Under the pieces are notes generated by a model. That model ran no database searches, had not been told where the DNA came from, and was given only the letters and a program-made list of their open reading frames with translations. Source: Streptococcus cristatus (GTDB lineage Bacteria > Bacillota > Bacilli > Lactobacillales > Streptococcaceae). Taken from it: DNA of 64,000 nt. The DNA is taken from the NCBI RefSeq assembly GCF_008369405.1, contig NZ_VSJJ01000002.1, forward strand, positions 125,506-189,505, given 5' to 3'. A program made the position numbers and the translations under genes. Shown one piece after another: positions 8,894-18,198 of the stretch. Numbering within the stretch: the first letter of the stretch is position 1; each line of letters opens with the position of its first letter.

Positions 8894-10837
8894 ATGTCAA
8901 AAATTATCGAACTTCCAGAAATTCTGGCCAATCAGATTGCGGCCGGTGAAGTCATTGAGCGGCCCAGCAGCGTGGTCAAGGAGCTAGTGGAAAATTCAAT
9001 TGATGCGGGTGCAAGTCAGATTACCGTCGAAATCGAGGAAGCCGGACTCAAGAGTATTCAGGTGACGGATAATGGCGAGGGCATTGACCACCAAGATGTC
9101 CCTCTGGCCCTTCGACGCCATGCGACCAGTAAAATCAAGAAGCAGGCGGATCTCTTTCGGATTCGGACGCTGGGTTTTCGTGGTGAAGCCATTCCTTCCA
9201 TTGCTTCTGTCTCACGTTTTACCATTGAAACAGCGACCGAATCTGGCCAGCACGGGACTCTGCTAGTTGCCCAAGGCGGTGAGATTAAAGAGCATGAGCC
9301 TACCAGCAGTCCAGTGGGAACGAAAATCAAGATAGAAGATCTTTTCTTTAACACCCCAGCTCGGCTCAAGTATATGAAGAGCCAGCAGGCTGAGCTGTCC
9401 CATATCCTTGATGTGATTAATCGGCTCAGTCTGGCCCATCCGGAAGTGGCTTTCACCCTTATCAGCGATGGCCGCGAAATGACACGGACTGCCGGCAGTG
9501 GCAATTTGCGTCAGGCTATTGCGGGCATCTATGGTCTGGCAACAGCTAAGAAAATGGTGGAAATCTCTGCTTCGGATTTGGATTTTGAGGTGAGTGGCTA
9601 TGTTAGTCTGCCTGAGCTGACTCGTGCGAATCGTAACTATATTACGATCCTCATCAACGGCCGTTATATCAAGAATTTCCTGCTCAATCGTGCTATTTTG
9701 GACGGCTACGGCAGCAAGCTTATGGTAGGACGCTTTCCATTAGCGGTCATCAATATTCAGATTGACCCCTATCTGGCTGATGTCAATGTCCATCCGACCA
9801 AGCAAGAGGTGCGGATTTCTAAAGAGCGGGAACTCATGGCCTTGATTTCGCAAGCCATTGCCGCAAGTCTCAAGGAGCAGGACCTGATCCCAGACGCCCT
9901 GGAAAATCTAGCCAAATCAACTATTAAGCGTGCGACTAAGCCCGAACAGACTAGTCTTCCGCTGAAAGAAAATCGCCTCTACTACGATAAGGAGCAGAAT
10001 GACTTCTTCCTCAAGCCACAGGTGGCCGAACAACAGATATCCTTTGAAGAATCAGCGGAGCCTGTTCATGAAGCGACAGATGAAAAAGCAGAACCGCAAC
10101 CGACTTCGGTCAAATTCGCAGAGAGAAAGCTGGTCAGCTATGACCAACTAGACCATCCAGAGCTAGACCAGGCTAGTCTGGAGCGGGTTGTGGATAAGTT
10201 GGAACAGGAAGAGAAGTCAAGCTTCCCAGAGTTAGAATATTTCGGCCAGATGCATGGTACCTATCTCTTTGCTCAGGGCAAGGGCGGTCTTTACATTATT
10301 GACCAGCATGCTGCTCAAGAGCGGGTCAAGTATGAGTATTATCGGGAGAAGATTGGGGATGTGGACAATAGCCAGCAGCAGCTCTTAGTGCCCTATATCT
10401 TTGAATTTCCAGCGGACGATATGTTGCGAATCAAGCAGCGGATGGAGTTGTTAGAAGATGCTGGCATCTTTTTAGAAGAGTACGGAGCCAACCAATTTAT
10501 TCTCCGCGAGCATCCCATTTGGTTCAAGGAAGAGGAGATTGAAGCCGGCATCTATGAAATGTGTGATATGCTTCTCCTGACCAAGGAAGTTTCCATCAAG
10601 AAATATCGAGCAGAGCTGGCCATTATGATGAGCTGCAAACGCTCCATCAAGGCCAACCACAGTCTGGATGACTACTCTGCGCGTGACTTGCTCTTTCAGC
10701 TGTCTCAGTGTGACAATCCCTATAACTGCCCACACGGTCGGCCGGTCTTGGTCAACTTTACCAAGTCGGATATGGAAAAAATGTTCCGCCGCATTCAGGA
10801 AAATCACACTAGCCTGAGGGAGTTGGGGAAATACTAA
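8894..10837 (+). CDS. mutL: DNA mismatch repair protein MutL (HexB)
   Basis: 647-residue GHKL ATPase that couples MutS to downstream repair. Seen: ATP-site motifs [11 protein letters not shown] (30-40), DNGEGI (59-64) and LGFRGEA (93-99); then a linker rich in Gln, Glu and Pro; then the C-terminal dimerisation domain with [13 protein letters not shown], matching the endonuclease motif DQHA-x2-E-x4-E, plus SCKRSIKA and CPHGRPV metal-site motifs. It should therefore nick DNA itself, as expected in bacteria without MutH. Start ATG 8894 follows ACGGAG; the longer open frame upstream (from 8765) crosses the promoter and is rejected. Confidence 0.96.
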   Translation: MSKIIELPEILANQIAAGEVIERPSSVVKELVENSIDAGASQITVEIEEAGLKSIQVTDNGEGIDHQDVPLALRRHATSKIKKQADLFRIRTLGFRGEAIPSIASVSRFTIETATESGQHGTLLVAQGGEIKEHEPTSSPVGTKIKIEDLFFNTPARLKYMKSQQAELSHILDVINRLSLAHPEVAFTLISDGREMTRTAGSGNLRQAIAGIYGLATAKKMVEISASDLDFEVSGYVSLPELTRANRNYITILINGRYIKNFLLNRAILDGYGSKLMVGRFPLAVINIQIDPYLADVNVHPTKQEVRISKERELMALISQAIAASLKEQDLIPDALENLAKSTIKRATKPEQTSLPLKENRLYYDKEQNDFFLKPQVAEQQISFEESAEPVHEATDEKAEPQPTSVKFAERKLVSYDQLDHPELDQASLERVVDKLEQEEKSSFPELEYFGQMHGTYLFAQGKGGLYIIDQHAAQERVKYEYYREKIGDVDNSQQQLLVPYIFEFPADDMLRIKQRMELLEDAGIFLEEYGANQFILREHPIWFKEEEIEAGIYEMCDMLLLTKEVSIKKYRAELAIMMSCKRSIKANHSLDDYSARDLLFQLSQCDNPYNCPHGRPVLVNFTKSDMEKMFRRIQENHTSLRELGKY

Positions 10838-10852
10838 ACTTTATAGAAGACC

Positions 10853-10886
10853 AAACAGCCCTAGTCATCGAACTAGAGCTGTTTTT
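10853..10886 (+). terminator. Intrinsic terminator after mutL
   Basis: AAACAGC-CCTAGT ... ACTAGA-GCTGTTTTT. The right arm overlaps the 3' end of the convergent RDD-type gene. Confidence 0.85.
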
Positions 10887-11313
10887 AATGTTTGAGCTGA
10901 ACTTGTGTTCCAGTAAGCAAATCAGCTGGATGGCGTTTGTCCTTGCGGAGCAGTCCCATCAGCAGAAAGGTCAAGAAGAAAATCCCTGCTTAAGTTGACA
11001 AGAAGATTGACAGCCCATCTGCCTGATAAGCACTGCGGATAGCTCCCATATGTCCCAGCTGCCAAGGGAAAAGCTTAATAGCAGAGCGCAAAATGCTGTG
11101 AGCAAAGCTCCTATGTTTGTAAATCAGCTGTAAACCTGCCCAACGCTTGCTCTGGGATTCAGTGAATGTAGGAATGCCCCCTAGAACCAGATTGTAAAAG
11201 CCCATAGCTAGTAAAAAAAGAGCAATGAGGTAGCCTGAGATGAAGAGCCAGTCGTCAAAGAGTTCTTTCAGACGCGTTTTGACAGGTAAGGAATTATCAG
11301 TTTTTAGTTTCAT
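10885..11313 (-). pseudogene. RDD-family-like membrane protein interrupted by an in-frame stop
   Basis: Starting at ATG 11313 the frame encodes about 107 residues with a membrane segment near residues 23-45 and a block resembling RDD-family proteins (RWAGLQLIYKHR, LRSAIKLFPWQLGHMG). It then meets TAA at 10990-10992. The same frame stays open beyond that stop for 34 more codons, encoding a third hydrophobic segment (AGIFFLTFLLMGLL), a basic run (RKDKRHP) and ADLLTGTQV, the usual RDD C-terminal pattern, before a second TAA at 10885. The extension therefore looks like the genuine C-terminus cut off by a nonsense mutation. The gene overlaps the upstream HTH gene by 17 bp. Confidence 0.72.
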
Positions 11314-11803
11314 CTTTAGCACCTTCTTTCTTAGAATCCTCATCAAAGCCGATAACCTTGTCCAGATACTTTTCCTTAATCTTTAGCGCCTTGTTAATAG
11401 CCATTGCTGATGCGACTAGGAGGAAAAAAGTTAGCCAGACTAGGGCAGTGAATTTTGCTGGAAAGATAGAACCTGCGGAAAAGAGATAAATAGCCAAGGC
11501 TGATACAAGAATATACAAAATATGCCAGAAGCCATAAGATTTTACTTGCTTATAGTAGCGGTCTTTTTCGTCTTCTGAGAGGATGGGTTTTATTTCCGGC
11601 TTGTCGCTGTCTTCTAAAAGCAGATAATCTGTCGTCACCTGGAAAATCTTGCTCAGTTCTACAATTTTTTCCAGCTCTGGCAGCGCTTGGCCAGATTCCC
11701 ACTTGGAAATGCTCTGGCGAGAGACATTGATTTGTTCAGCCAGTTTTTCTTGTGACCAGCCTTTTTCTTTTCTTAGTTCAAATAATTTATCAGCGAGTTT
11801 CAT
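11297..11803 (-). CDS. XRE-family HTH regulator with C-terminal membrane segments
   Basis: 168 residues. The N-terminal helix-turn-helix (about residues 1-60) contains [20 protein letters not shown] and [17 protein letters not shown] linker leads to two hydrophobic segments (about 95-113 and 119-138), so this is probably a membrane-anchored repressor or sensor. Start ATG 11803 follows AAAGGAGG. Its 3' end overlaps the start of the RDD-like gene by 17 bp, so the two were one operon, which suggests the regulator worked with that membrane protein. Targets unknown. Confidence 0.85.
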   Translation of the reverse strand: MKLADKLFELRKEKGWSQEKLAEQINVSRQSISKWESGQALPELEKIVELSKIFQVTTDYLLLEDSDKPEIKPILSEDEKDRYYKQVKSYGFWHILYILVSALAIYLFSAGSIFPAKFTALVWLTFFLLVASAMAINKALKIKEKYLDKVIGFDEDSKKEGAKDETKN

Positions 11804-11929
11804 CGTGACGGCCTCCTTTTCTTTGCTAACTCTATCCTAACAGCTTTTAGTCATCTTGAGAATACAGCTTCCTGTACATTTTGTCAACTACCGGTTGCAC
11901 TTCTATTTGCAGTTTCCAGACAGAAAATA

Positions 11930-11938
11930 TGATATACT
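11930..11938 (+). promoter_or_regulatory. Extended -10 element of the ruvA promoter
   Basis: TGaTATACT with TATACT at 11933-11938, 35 bp before ruvA. A TTGCAG lies at 11907 with a long 20-bp spacer. Confidence 0.55.
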
Positions 11939-11972
11939 AGATAGGCAAAATGATACAAAAAGAAGGAAGATT

Positions 11973-12563
11973 ATGTACGAATATTTTAAAGGAATTATCA
12001 GTAAAATCACAGCCAAGTACATCGTATTGGAAGTCAACTCTATCGGCTATATTCTTCATGTGGCCAACCCCTATGCTTACTCAGGACATCTCCATCAGGA
12101 AGCAAAGGTCTATGTTCACCAGGTGGTGAGAGAAGACGCGGAGCTCCTGTACGGTTTTGCGACTGAGGAGGAGAAGCAGCTCTTTCTCAACTTGATTTCA
12201 GTCTCAGGTATTGGCCCAGTGTCTGCCCTGGCTATCATTGCCGCAGATGATAATGCTGGCTTAGTGCAAGCCATTGAGCAGAAAAACATCACCTACTTGA
12301 CCAAGTTTCCTAAGATTGGCAAGAAAACAGCCCAGCAGATGGTGCTGGACTTAGAGGGCAAAGTAGTGGCGGCAGGCGGTTCGGCAGAGAGCAAGGCGCC
12401 TGTTCAGACTGTGGATAATCAGGAGCTGGAAGAAGCAATGGAAGCTATGCTGGCTTTAGGCTACAAAGCTGCGGAACTTAAGAAAATCAAGAAATTCTTT
12501 GAAGGAACGACGGATACAGCAGAAAACTATATCAAGTCTGCCCTTAAGATGTTGGTGAAATAG
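11973..12563 (+). CDS. ruvA: Holliday junction DNA helicase subunit RuvA
   Basis: 196-residue protein that binds four-way junctions as a tetramer and directs RuvB branch migration. The N-terminal OB fold ([16 protein letters not shown]) leads to two helix-hairpin-helix motifs ([14 protein letters not shown] and [16 protein letters not shown]) and the flexible C-terminal RuvB-contact domain ([18 protein letters not shown]). Start ATG 11973 follows AGAAGGAAG. Tag follows after 9 bp, so the two share an operon. ruvB is not in the window, which is normal for streptococci. Confidence 0.96.
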   Translation: MYEYFKGIISKITAKYIVLEVNSIGYILHVANPYAYSGHLHQEAKVYVHQVVREDAELLYGFATEEEKQLFLNLISVSGIGPVSALAIIAADDNAGLVQAIEQKNITYLTKFPKIGKKTAQQMVLDLEGKVVAAGGSAESKAPVQTVDNQELEEAMEAMLALGYKAAELKKIKKFFEGTTDTAENYIKSALKMLVK

Positions 12564-12572
12564 GAGTAAGAT

Positions 12573-13127
12573 ATGACCAAACGCTGTGGCTGGGTAAAGA
12601 TGAATAACCCCTTGTATGTAGCTTATCATGATGAGGAGTGGGGCAAGCCCCTCCATGATGATCAGAAATTATTTGAATTGCTCTGCATGGAGACCTATCA
12701 GGCTGGACTTTCTTGGGAGACCATTCTCAATAAACGCCAAGCTTTTCGGGAAGCTTTTCATTTCTATGATGCCCAGAAAATTGCTCAGATGACGGATGCA
12801 GACTTGGATGCTCTTTTGGACAATCCCGACATTATCCGTAACAAGATGAAAATTTATGCAACCAGGGCTAATGCCCAAGCTTTTTTGGCTGTTCAAAAGC
12901 AGTTTGGCTCTTTTAATGACTATATCTGGACCTTTGTCGATTTCAAAACGATTGACAATCAAATTACGAACTACAAGGAAGCACCTACTAAGACAGAGCT
13001 GTCAGAAACTATGTCCAAGGCGCTGAAGAAGCAAGGCTTCAAATTTGTCGGTCCAGTTTGTGTCTATTCATTCCTAGAAGCAGCTGGCCTTATCAATGAC
13101 CATGAAAATAATTGTGATTGGAAGTAG
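12573..13127 (+). CDS. tag: DNA-3-methyladenine glycosylase I
   Basis: 184-residue base-excision repair enzyme that removes 3-methyladenine. The Tag signature is visible at the N-terminus (CGWVKMNNPLYVAYHDEEWG), with the zinc-site Cys and His early on and matching C-terminal residues. ELLCMETYQAGLSWETIL and FKFVGPVCVYSFLEAAGLIND are family-typical blocks. The gene is 9 bp after ruvA with AGGAGTAAG as ribosome site, completing a small repair operon; the CPBP gene follows after 4 bp from the chosen start and may be co-transcribed. Confidence 0.95.
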   Translation: MTKRCGWVKMNNPLYVAYHDEEWGKPLHDDQKLFELLCMETYQAGLSWETILNKRQAFREAFHFYDAQKIAQMTDADLDALLDNPDIIRNKMKIYATRANAQAFLAVQKQFGSFNDYIWTFVDFKTIDNQITNYKEAPTKTELSETMSKALKKQGFKFVGPVCVYSFLEAAGLINDHENNCDWK

Positions 13128-13131
13128 AACA

Positions 13132-13791
13132 ATGAAAACAAGAAAATTTCTCCTCATTTTTATCACCCTCTATACGATCTTCTTTTTAGGTAGAGGCTTG
13201 GAACTGCTTGGGATAAATTGGTTGATTTACCCAGTTTATTTCCTTTTATTTATTTTGGGAATCTTAGCTTATCGTGAAGAATTAAAGGAGCAGCTAGCCT
13301 TGATTCTGACTAAAAAGAAGGAATTTCTAAAAACGATTTCCTTGTATATGGTCTTTGTTTTCCTCCTGTCCATTGCCTGCAACTTTCTTTCAGCCTTCAT
13401 CAAGTATAGTCTGGACTTGCCATTGCAGGGGCAGAATGAAGCCAATATTCAAGGTGCCTTGTTGAAAAATCCCTTTCTAATCTTGCTTATCGGCTGCTTT
13501 ATTGGGCCAATCGTTGAAGAGTTTTTCTTCCGTCGCTTTTTCCTAGGCACCTTCTTGGAAAAATTCCCTAACTGGCTTGGTATTGTGTTAACGACTGTTC
13601 TATTTGCTACCCTTCATATGCACAGCTGGGTCTTGTCAGAGTGGGTGACAGCCATTTCCTACATTTCCGGGGGTCTTCTTCTATCCCTTCTGTATCTGAG
13701 AAAGGACAAAAATATCTGGTATCCAATTGCTCTTCATTGTTGTAATAATATCATTGCTTTTGTGATTACAATTTTTTCAATAAGCCAGTAG
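13132..13791 (+). CDS. CPBP-family intramembrane metalloprotease
   Basis: 219 residues, mostly hydrophobic, with about six predicted spans. The CPBP (CAAX protease/bacteriocin-processing) motifs are present: motif 1 PIVEEFFFRR (EExxxR), motif 2 LHMHSWV containing the conserved His, and motif 3 HCCNN (HxxN). Start ATG 13132 is preceded by GGAAG; in-frame ATGs at 13096 and 13102 overlap the tag stop and are less likely. In related bacteria these proteins process prenylated or bacteriocin-like peptides or give self-immunity; no bacteriocin gene is adjacent, so the substrate is unknown. Confidence 0.85.
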   Translation: MKTRKFLLIFITLYTIFFLGRGLELLGINWLIYPVYFLLFILGILAYREELKEQLALILTKKKEFLKTISLYMVFVFLLSIACNFLSAFIKYSLDLPLQGQNEANIQGALLKNPFLILLIGCFIGPIVEEFFFRRFFLGTFLEKFPNWLGIVLTTVLFATLHMHSWVLSEWVTAISYISGGLLLSLLYLRKDKNIWYPIALHCCNNIIAFVITIFSISQ

Positions 13792-13862
13792 ACTGCTAAG
13801 TCAATAAAAAGAAGATATTGTGATTTAGTCATTTTTAAGATTATTCAGAAAGGAAATGAAGG

Positions 13863-14420
13863 ATGGATAATAAAGCCTTAGTATATTTAGCGGAGAATCG
13901 TATCTTGGAGACGGAGCGTCTCCTCCTACGCCCTATGACTATGGATGATTTGTTGGATTATCATGAATATACTTCAGATGGAGAATTATTAAAATATGAT
14001 TATCCAGAGCACCAAAGCATAGAAGAGAGCCGAGAGAGTCTTGTTTTATATAATTTAAGCGCTCCTTTGGGTCGCTATGGTATTGAGTTAAAATCTGAAG
14101 GCAAATTAATTGGTAATATCTCTCTTCGAATAGATACGGAACAAGAAACGGCGGAAATAGGCTATACTGTCAATGCTAACTATCACAGAAAAGGCTACGC
14201 AACTGAAGCAGCCTTAGCTTTGAAAGAATTGGCTCAGAACATGCCTGAGATAAAGACATTCCTTGCCCACACTACTAAGCCTAATCTTGCTAGTCAAGGA
14301 GTTTTGGAAAAAATCGGGATGACCCTGATGTGGGAAAAGGAAGGATTGAGCCTTCGAGGAGAGCCAACCATCCGTCTCCGCTATGAAAGTAAGTTAAAGA
14401 ATGACGAGAAAGAAACCTAG
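13863..14420 (+). CDS. GNAT-family N-acetyltransferase (RimJ/RimL type)
   Basis: 185 residues. The N-terminal ILETERLLLRPMTMDDL and the acetyl-CoA loop region IGYTVNANYHRKGYATEA (motif A, Q/RxxGxG/A form RKGYAT) place it in the RimJ-like GNAT group, which acetylates N-terminal amines of proteins or small metabolites. The terminal region has the usual NLASQGVLEKIGM block. AGAAAGGAAATG lies just upstream of the start. It is monocistronic, with an intrinsic terminator overlapping the stop codon. The substrate cannot be told from the sequence. Confidence 0.85.
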   Translation: MDNKALVYLAENRILETERLLLRPMTMDDLLDYHEYTSDGELLKYDYPEHQSIEESRESLVLYNLSAPLGRYGIELKSEGKLIGNISLRIDTEQETAEIGYTVNANYHRKGYATEAALALKELAQNMPEIKTFLAHTTKPNLASQGVLEKIGMTLMWEKEGLSLRGEPTIRLRYESKLKNDEKET

Positions 14421-14445
14421 ACAAATATCTTGTCTAGGCTTTTTC
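14416..14445 (+). terminator. Intrinsic terminator after the GNAT gene
   Basis: CCTAGACAA (14416-14424), 5-nt loop, TTGTCTAGG (14430-14438), then CTTTTT; overlaps the stop codon. Confidence 0.88.
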
Positions 14446-14463
14446 TATACCCTGTGAATATTC

Positions 14464-14874
14464 TTACTCCTCTTTCTGCAACCAAATCTTTTCCTTGATA
14501 AAGATGCGTAGCTCGTAGAAGAGCATGAAGAGAGTAGAGACGAGGAAGCCCGCCATAAAGATATGGTGCAAGTAAGCAAAGATGGCGATTTCAACCAAAA
14601 CGGAGAAGAGGTAGAAAATGACTAAATAGTGCCATTTCTTGGCCTTGCTGTCTTCGATGACCTTTTTCTCCAAGCGCCCATCCTCCTTGATGAGCTGGTC
14701 CAAGCTGAGATCAAACTCGCGGCTAATGGCGATGAGATTGCCAATATCAGGGATTCCTTTTCCACTTTCCCAGCGGGCAATAGCGGAGCGGGAAACCTTG
14801 AGCCTTTCTGCCAAAGCTTCCTGAGTGAGCTGATGTTGTTGACGAATATCTTTGAGAACTTGCGAGATTTTCAT
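14464..14874 (-). CDS. XRE-family HTH regulator with C-terminal membrane segments
   Basis: 136 residues from ATG 14874 (MKISQVLKDIRQQ), preceded on the minus strand by AAAGGGA. The helix-turn-helix covers about residues 4-60 (LTQEALAERLKVSRSAIARW, ESGKGIPDIGNLIAI) and two hydrophobic segments follow (about 82-98 and 101-120), so it resembles the regulator at 11297-11803 in design. The longer open frame to 15045 has no ribosome site and a non-coding look. No partner gene is adjacent on the same strand. The roughly 270-bp gap to cinA holds its promoter region and the competence promoter of cinA. Confidence 0.82.
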   Translation of the reverse strand: MKISQVLKDIRQQHQLTQEALAERLKVSRSAIARWESGKGIPDIGNLIAISREFDLSLDQLIKEDGRLEKKVIEDSKAKKWHYLVIFYLFSVLVEIAIFAYLHHIFMAGFLVSTLFMLFYELRIFIKEKIWLQKEE

Positions 14875-15118
14875 GATGATTCCCTTTCTAATAACATAAA
14901 TAATTTTTCTTTCCATCCTTTTCATTTTTATTATAAAAAGAAAATTCTCCTTTGCCAATAGCATCTGCCTAACAAGCCAGTTATTCTCCATAACAAACAG
15001 ATTTTCAAAAGTTATCCACAGGATGTTGACAACTTTGTCAATCAAGTTGACAGCTCTTTTTATTTCCTGAAAAGAAAATCAACTTTTTTACTCTTTTTTG
15101 TGATAAAATAAAGCCAAT

Positions 15119-15126
15119 TCCGAATA
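15119..15126 (+). promoter_or_regulatory. cin-box (ComX/SigX promoter) of cinA-recA
   Basis: TCCGAATA, one base from the consensus TACGAATA, behind a T-rich stretch and 17 bp before cinA. The following bases (GTAAGGT...GGAGG) match the layout after the comYA cin-box. A vegetative-type TGaTAAAAT lies just upstream at 15101-15109. Confidence 0.82.
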
Positions 15127-15143
15127 GTAAGGTAGGAGGTTCT

Positions 15144-16400
15144 ATGAAAGCAGAAATTATTGCTGTGGGCACCGAGATTCTGACAGGTCAGATTGTCAAT
15201 ACCAATGCCCAATTTTTATCTGAAAAGCTAGCGAGTTTGGGGATTGATGTCTATTTTCAGACGGCAGTAGGGGACAATGAAAATCGCCTCCTCTCTGTCC
15301 TAGAAATTGCCAAAGAGCGCAGTGATTTAATTATCCTGACAGGGGGTCTGGGGCCAACAGAGGATGATTTGACCAAGCAGACCTTGGCTAAGTTTGTAGG
15401 TCGAGGTTTGAGCTTCGACCCCGAGGCTGTGGAAAAGTTGGACCGTTTTTTTGCCAGTCGACCAGATTATGCTCGAACGCCCAACAATGAGCGTCAGGCC
15501 CAGCTGGTTACAGGCTCGACTCCGCTACCAAATGCGACAGGCCTGGCCGTTGGCGGCTTACTAGAAGTTGATGGAGCGACCTATGTGGTCCTGCCAGGCC
15601 CGCCTAGTGAGCTCAAGCCCATGGTCAATAACGAGCTGGTTCCCCTCTTATCCACAGGCCAGAAATTATATTCACGGGTGCTGCGCTTCTTCGGTATTGG
15701 CGAGAGTCAGTTGGTGACTATTTTGGCTCAGATGATTGATCAACAAAGTGATCCGACCATTGCACCTTATGCAAAGACGGGCGAAGTGACCTTGCGATTG
15801 TCCACTAAGGCTTTGAGTCAGGCAGAAGCGGATGCTAAGTTTGAGGCTGTGGAAAAGTCTATTTTGGCCTATCAGACGTTTGAGGGACAGCCTTTGTCTA
15901 AGATTTTCTATGGTTATGGGGACGACAATTCGCTTGCTCAAGTGGCCTTTGACTTGCTCAAGAGTCAAGCTAAGACAATTTCAGCGGCGGAGAGTCTGAC
16001 AGCTGGTCTCTTTCAAGCGACCTTGGCGGATTTTGCTGGAGCCTCTTCCATTTTTTCAGGTGGCTTTGTCACCTACAGCATGGAGGAAAAGAGCCGGATG
16101 CTGGATATTCCACTGGGAGAGCTGGAGAAGCATGGTGTCGTTTCAGCTTTTACGGCTGGGAAAATGGCAGAGCAGGCTAGAAAGTTGACTCAGAGTGACT
16201 TGGCTGTCAGTCTGACAGGTGTGGCTGGACCAGATTCACTGGAAGGCCATCCAGCTGGGACAGTTTTTATCGGCTTAGCGAGTGAATCAGGAACGGAAAT
16301 TATTGAGGCCAATATTGCTGGTCGCAGCCGACGTGATGTACGGAAGATTGCCGTCATGCACGCCTTCAACCTCGTACGAAAAACTTTATTAAAGAACTAA
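15144..16400 (+). CDS. cinA: Competence/damage-inducible protein CinA
   Basis: 418 residues. The N-terminal MoCF-like domain ([33 protein letters not shown]) and the C-terminal CinA amidohydrolase domain ([27 protein letters not shown]) are both present. The C-terminal domain deamidates NMN in several bacteria; in streptococci CinA is induced in competence and helps bring RecA to the membrane. AGGAGG precedes ATG 15144. recA follows after 58 bp and is read from the same competence promoter plus its own -10 element. Confidence 0.95.
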   Translation: MKAEIIAVGTEILTGQIVNTNAQFLSEKLASLGIDVYFQTAVGDNENRLLSVLEIAKERSDLIILTGGLGPTEDDLTKQTLAKFVGRGLSFDPEAVEKLDRFFASRPDYARTPNNERQAQLVTGSTPLPNATGLAVGGLLEVDGATYVVLPGPPSELKPMVNNELVPLLSTGQKLYSRVLRFFGIGESQLVTILAQMIDQQSDPTIAPYAKTGEVTLRLSTKALSQAEADAKFEAVEKSILAYQTFEGQPLSKIFYGYGDDNSLAQVAFDLLKSQAKTISAAESLTAGLFQATLADFAGASSIFSGGFVTYSMEEKSRMLDIPLGELEKHGVVSAFTAGKMAEQARKLTQSDLAVSLTGVAGPDSLEGHPAGTVFIGLASESGTEIIEANIAGRSRRDVRKIAVMHAFNLVRKTLLKN

Positions 16401-16404
16401 TTTT

Positions 16405-16413
16405 TGGTATAAT
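16405..16413 (+). promoter_or_regulatory. Extended -10 element of the basal recA promoter
   Basis: TGgTATAAT with TATAAT at 16408-16413, directly after cinA; gives recA expression outside competence. Confidence 0.65.
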
Positions 16414-16458
16414 AAACAGATAGCCAAAAGACATTTTAGAAAAAAACAGGAGAAATAA

Positions 16459-17607
16459 ATGGTAAAAAAACAGAAAAATTTGGATGAAATTACAAAGAAA
16501 TTTGGAGATGAACGCCAAAAAGCTTTGGACAATGCCCTAAAAAACATTGAAAAAGACTTTGGTAAGGGAGCTATTATGCGTCTGGGTGAGCGAGCTGAGC
16601 AGAAAGTTCAAGTCATGAGTTCAGGCTCTCTAGCTTTGGATATCGCCCTTGGTGCGGGTGGCTATCCTAAGGGACGGATTATTGAGATTTATGGTCCAGA
16701 GTCTTCTGGTAAGACAACCGTTGCTCTTCACGCAGTGGCCCAAGCGCAAAAAGAAGGCGGTATTGCAGCCTTTATCGATGCGGAGCACGCTTTGGATCCG
16801 TCCTACGCTGCAGCTTTGGGTGTAAACATTGATGAATTGCTGCTGTCTCAACCTGACTCTGGGGAGCAAGGTCTTGAAATTGCTGGTAAATTGATTGACT
16901 CTGGTGCAGTTGATTTGGTCGTTATCGACTCGGTTGCGGCCCTAGTACCGCGTGCGGAAATCGATGGGGATATCGGTGACAGTCATGTCGGTTTGCAGGC
17001 TCGGATGATGAGCCAAGCTATGCGCAAACTGTCTGCTTCTATCAACAAAACTAAGACGATTGCCATCTTTATCAACCAGTTGCGTGAAAAAGTTGGTGTC
17101 ATGTTTGGAAATCCTGAAACAACACCAGGTGGACGTGCCCTCAAGTTCTACGCATCTGTCCGTCTGGATGTCCGTGGCAATACCCAAATCAAGGGTACTG
17201 GCGATGCCAAGGATACCAATGTTGGTAAGGAAACTAAAATCAAGGTCGTTAAAAACAAGGTAGCTCCGCCATTCAAGGAAGCCTTCGTGGAAATCATGTA
17301 CGGAGAAGGTATTTCTAAGACGGGCGAGCTGATTAAGATTGCAACTGACTTAGATATCATCAAAAAAGCGGGTGCTTGGTACTCCTACAATGATGAAAAA
17401 ATCGGTCAAGGATCTGAAAATGCTAAGAAATACTTGGCTGATCATCCAGAAGTCTTTGACGAAATCGACCGTCAAGTCCGTGTACGATACGGTTTGATTG
17501 AAGATGATGAGGCGGCAGAAACTGCGAAGGGTAAGGCTGAGGCTCCTGTTGAAAAGTTGGAAGAAGTCACTCTTGACCTAGATGATGCTTTTGACATTGA
17601 GGAATAA
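16459..17607 (+). CDS. recA: Recombinase RecA
   Basis: 382-residue strand-exchange ATPase needed for recombination, transformation and SOS-type responses. Walker [10 protein letters not shown] (79-87), Walker [11 protein letters not shown], the L2 region ([20 protein letters not shown]) and the acidic C-terminal tail ([11 protein letters not shown]) are all present. GGAGAAATAA precedes ATG. Located after cinA, as in other streptococci. Here spx follows, whereas in pneumococcus dinF and lytA follow cinA-recA. Confidence 0.98.
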   Translation: MVKKQKNLDEITKKFGDERQKALDNALKNIEKDFGKGAIMRLGERAEQKVQVMSSGSLALDIALGAGGYPKGRIIEIYGPESSGKTTVALHAVAQAQKEGGIAAFIDAEHALDPSYAAALGVNIDELLLSQPDSGEQGLEIAGKLIDSGAVDLVVIDSVAALVPRAEIDGDIGDSHVGLQARMMSQAMRKLSASINKTKTIAIFINQLREKVGVMFGNPETTPGGRALKFYASVRLDVRGNTQIKGTGDAKDTNVGKETKIKVVKNKVAPPFKEAFVEIMYGEGISKTGELIKIATDLDIIKKAGAWYSYNDEKIGQGSENAKKYLADHPEVFDEIDRQVRVRYGLIEDDEAAETAKGKAEAPVEKLEEVTLDLDDAFDIEE

Positions 17608-17642
17608 TTTTTCAAAATAGGTCGCAAGACCGATGGTTTTTG

Positions 17643-17672
17643 TGGTATAATATACTACGATAGTAGTATCGT
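17643..17672 (+). promoter_or_regulatory. spx promoter and inverted repeat at its start site
   Basis: TGgTATAAT (TATAAT 17646-17651) followed at the expected transcription start by a perfect inverted repeat ACGATA-GTAG-TATCGT (17657-17672). The repeat could be an operator or a 5'-end hairpin. Confidence 0.6.
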
Positions 17673-17692
17673 GTAGCGAAAGGAGTACTTGC

Positions 17693-18091
17693 ATGATCAC
17701 AATTTATACGGTTTCAAGTTGTACTAGCTGCAAAAAAGCAAAGACCTGGCTAAACGCCCATCAATTGACTTACAAGGAGCAAAACCTCGGTAAGGAAGGA
17801 ATTACCAAAGAAGAAATTCTTGATATTTTAGCAAAAACTGAAAATGGCATTGCCAGCATTGTATCTTCAAAAAACCGTTATGCAAAAGGACTCGGTGTTG
17901 ATATTGAAGATTTGAGTGTAAACGAAGTCATTGACATCATCATGGAAACACCACGGATTCTAAAAAGTCCGATTTTGGTGGATGATAAGCGTCTCCAAGT
18001 TGGTTACAAGGAAGACGATATCCGTGCCTTCTTGCCTCGTGCAGTGCGCAATGTTGAAAATGCAGAAGCTCGCTTACGAGCAGCTCTATAA
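17693..18091 (+). CDS. spx: Spx-family transcriptional regulator
   Basis: 132 residues, ArsC/Spx thioredoxin-like fold. Spx binds the RNA polymerase alpha C-terminal domain and redirects transcription under thiol-oxidative stress. The redox switch CxxC is at Cys10-Cys13 (VSSCTSCKKA), and the alpha-contact region and RILKSPILVDDKRLQVGY block are typical. GAAAGGAGT precedes ATG 17693. Streptococci carry two Spx paralogues (SpxA1, SpxA2); which one this is cannot be decided from the sequence alone. Its own promoter carries an inverted repeat and a terminator follows, so it is monocistronic. Confidence 0.93.
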   Translation: MITIYTVSSCTSCKKAKTWLNAHQLTYKEQNLGKEGITKEEILDILAKTENGIASIVSSKNRYAKGLGVDIEDLSVNEVIDIIMETPRILKSPILVDDKRLQVGYKEDDIRAFLPRAVRNVENAEARLRAAL

Positions 18092-18102
18092 TTTAGATAA
18101 AG

Positions 18103-18128
18103 AAAGGCGCCTTTTAGGCTGCCTTTTT
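18103..18128 (+). terminator. Intrinsic terminator after spx
   Basis: AAAGGC-GCC, TTTTA loop, GGC-T-GCCTTTTT; one-base bulge. Confidence 0.85.
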
Positions 18129-18150
18129 CTGTCTCATTACCTAAAAATGA

Positions 18151-18178
18151 TTGACAAGCAGTTAAACTATGATACAAT
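18151..18178 (+). promoter_or_regulatory. Promoter of the tandem lipoprotein genes
   Basis: TTGACA (18151-18156), 16-bp spacer, TGaTACAAT (TACAAT 18173-18178), 20 bp before the GTG start. Confidence 0.82.
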
Positions 18179-18198
18179 ATCTCTGAGGAGGACGGAAC

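Noticed and set aside
11976-11983. TACGAATA, a perfect cin-box sequence
   Set aside because: It lies inside codons 2-4 of ruvA, without T-rich upstream DNA and without a gene start behind it. Chance occurrence.
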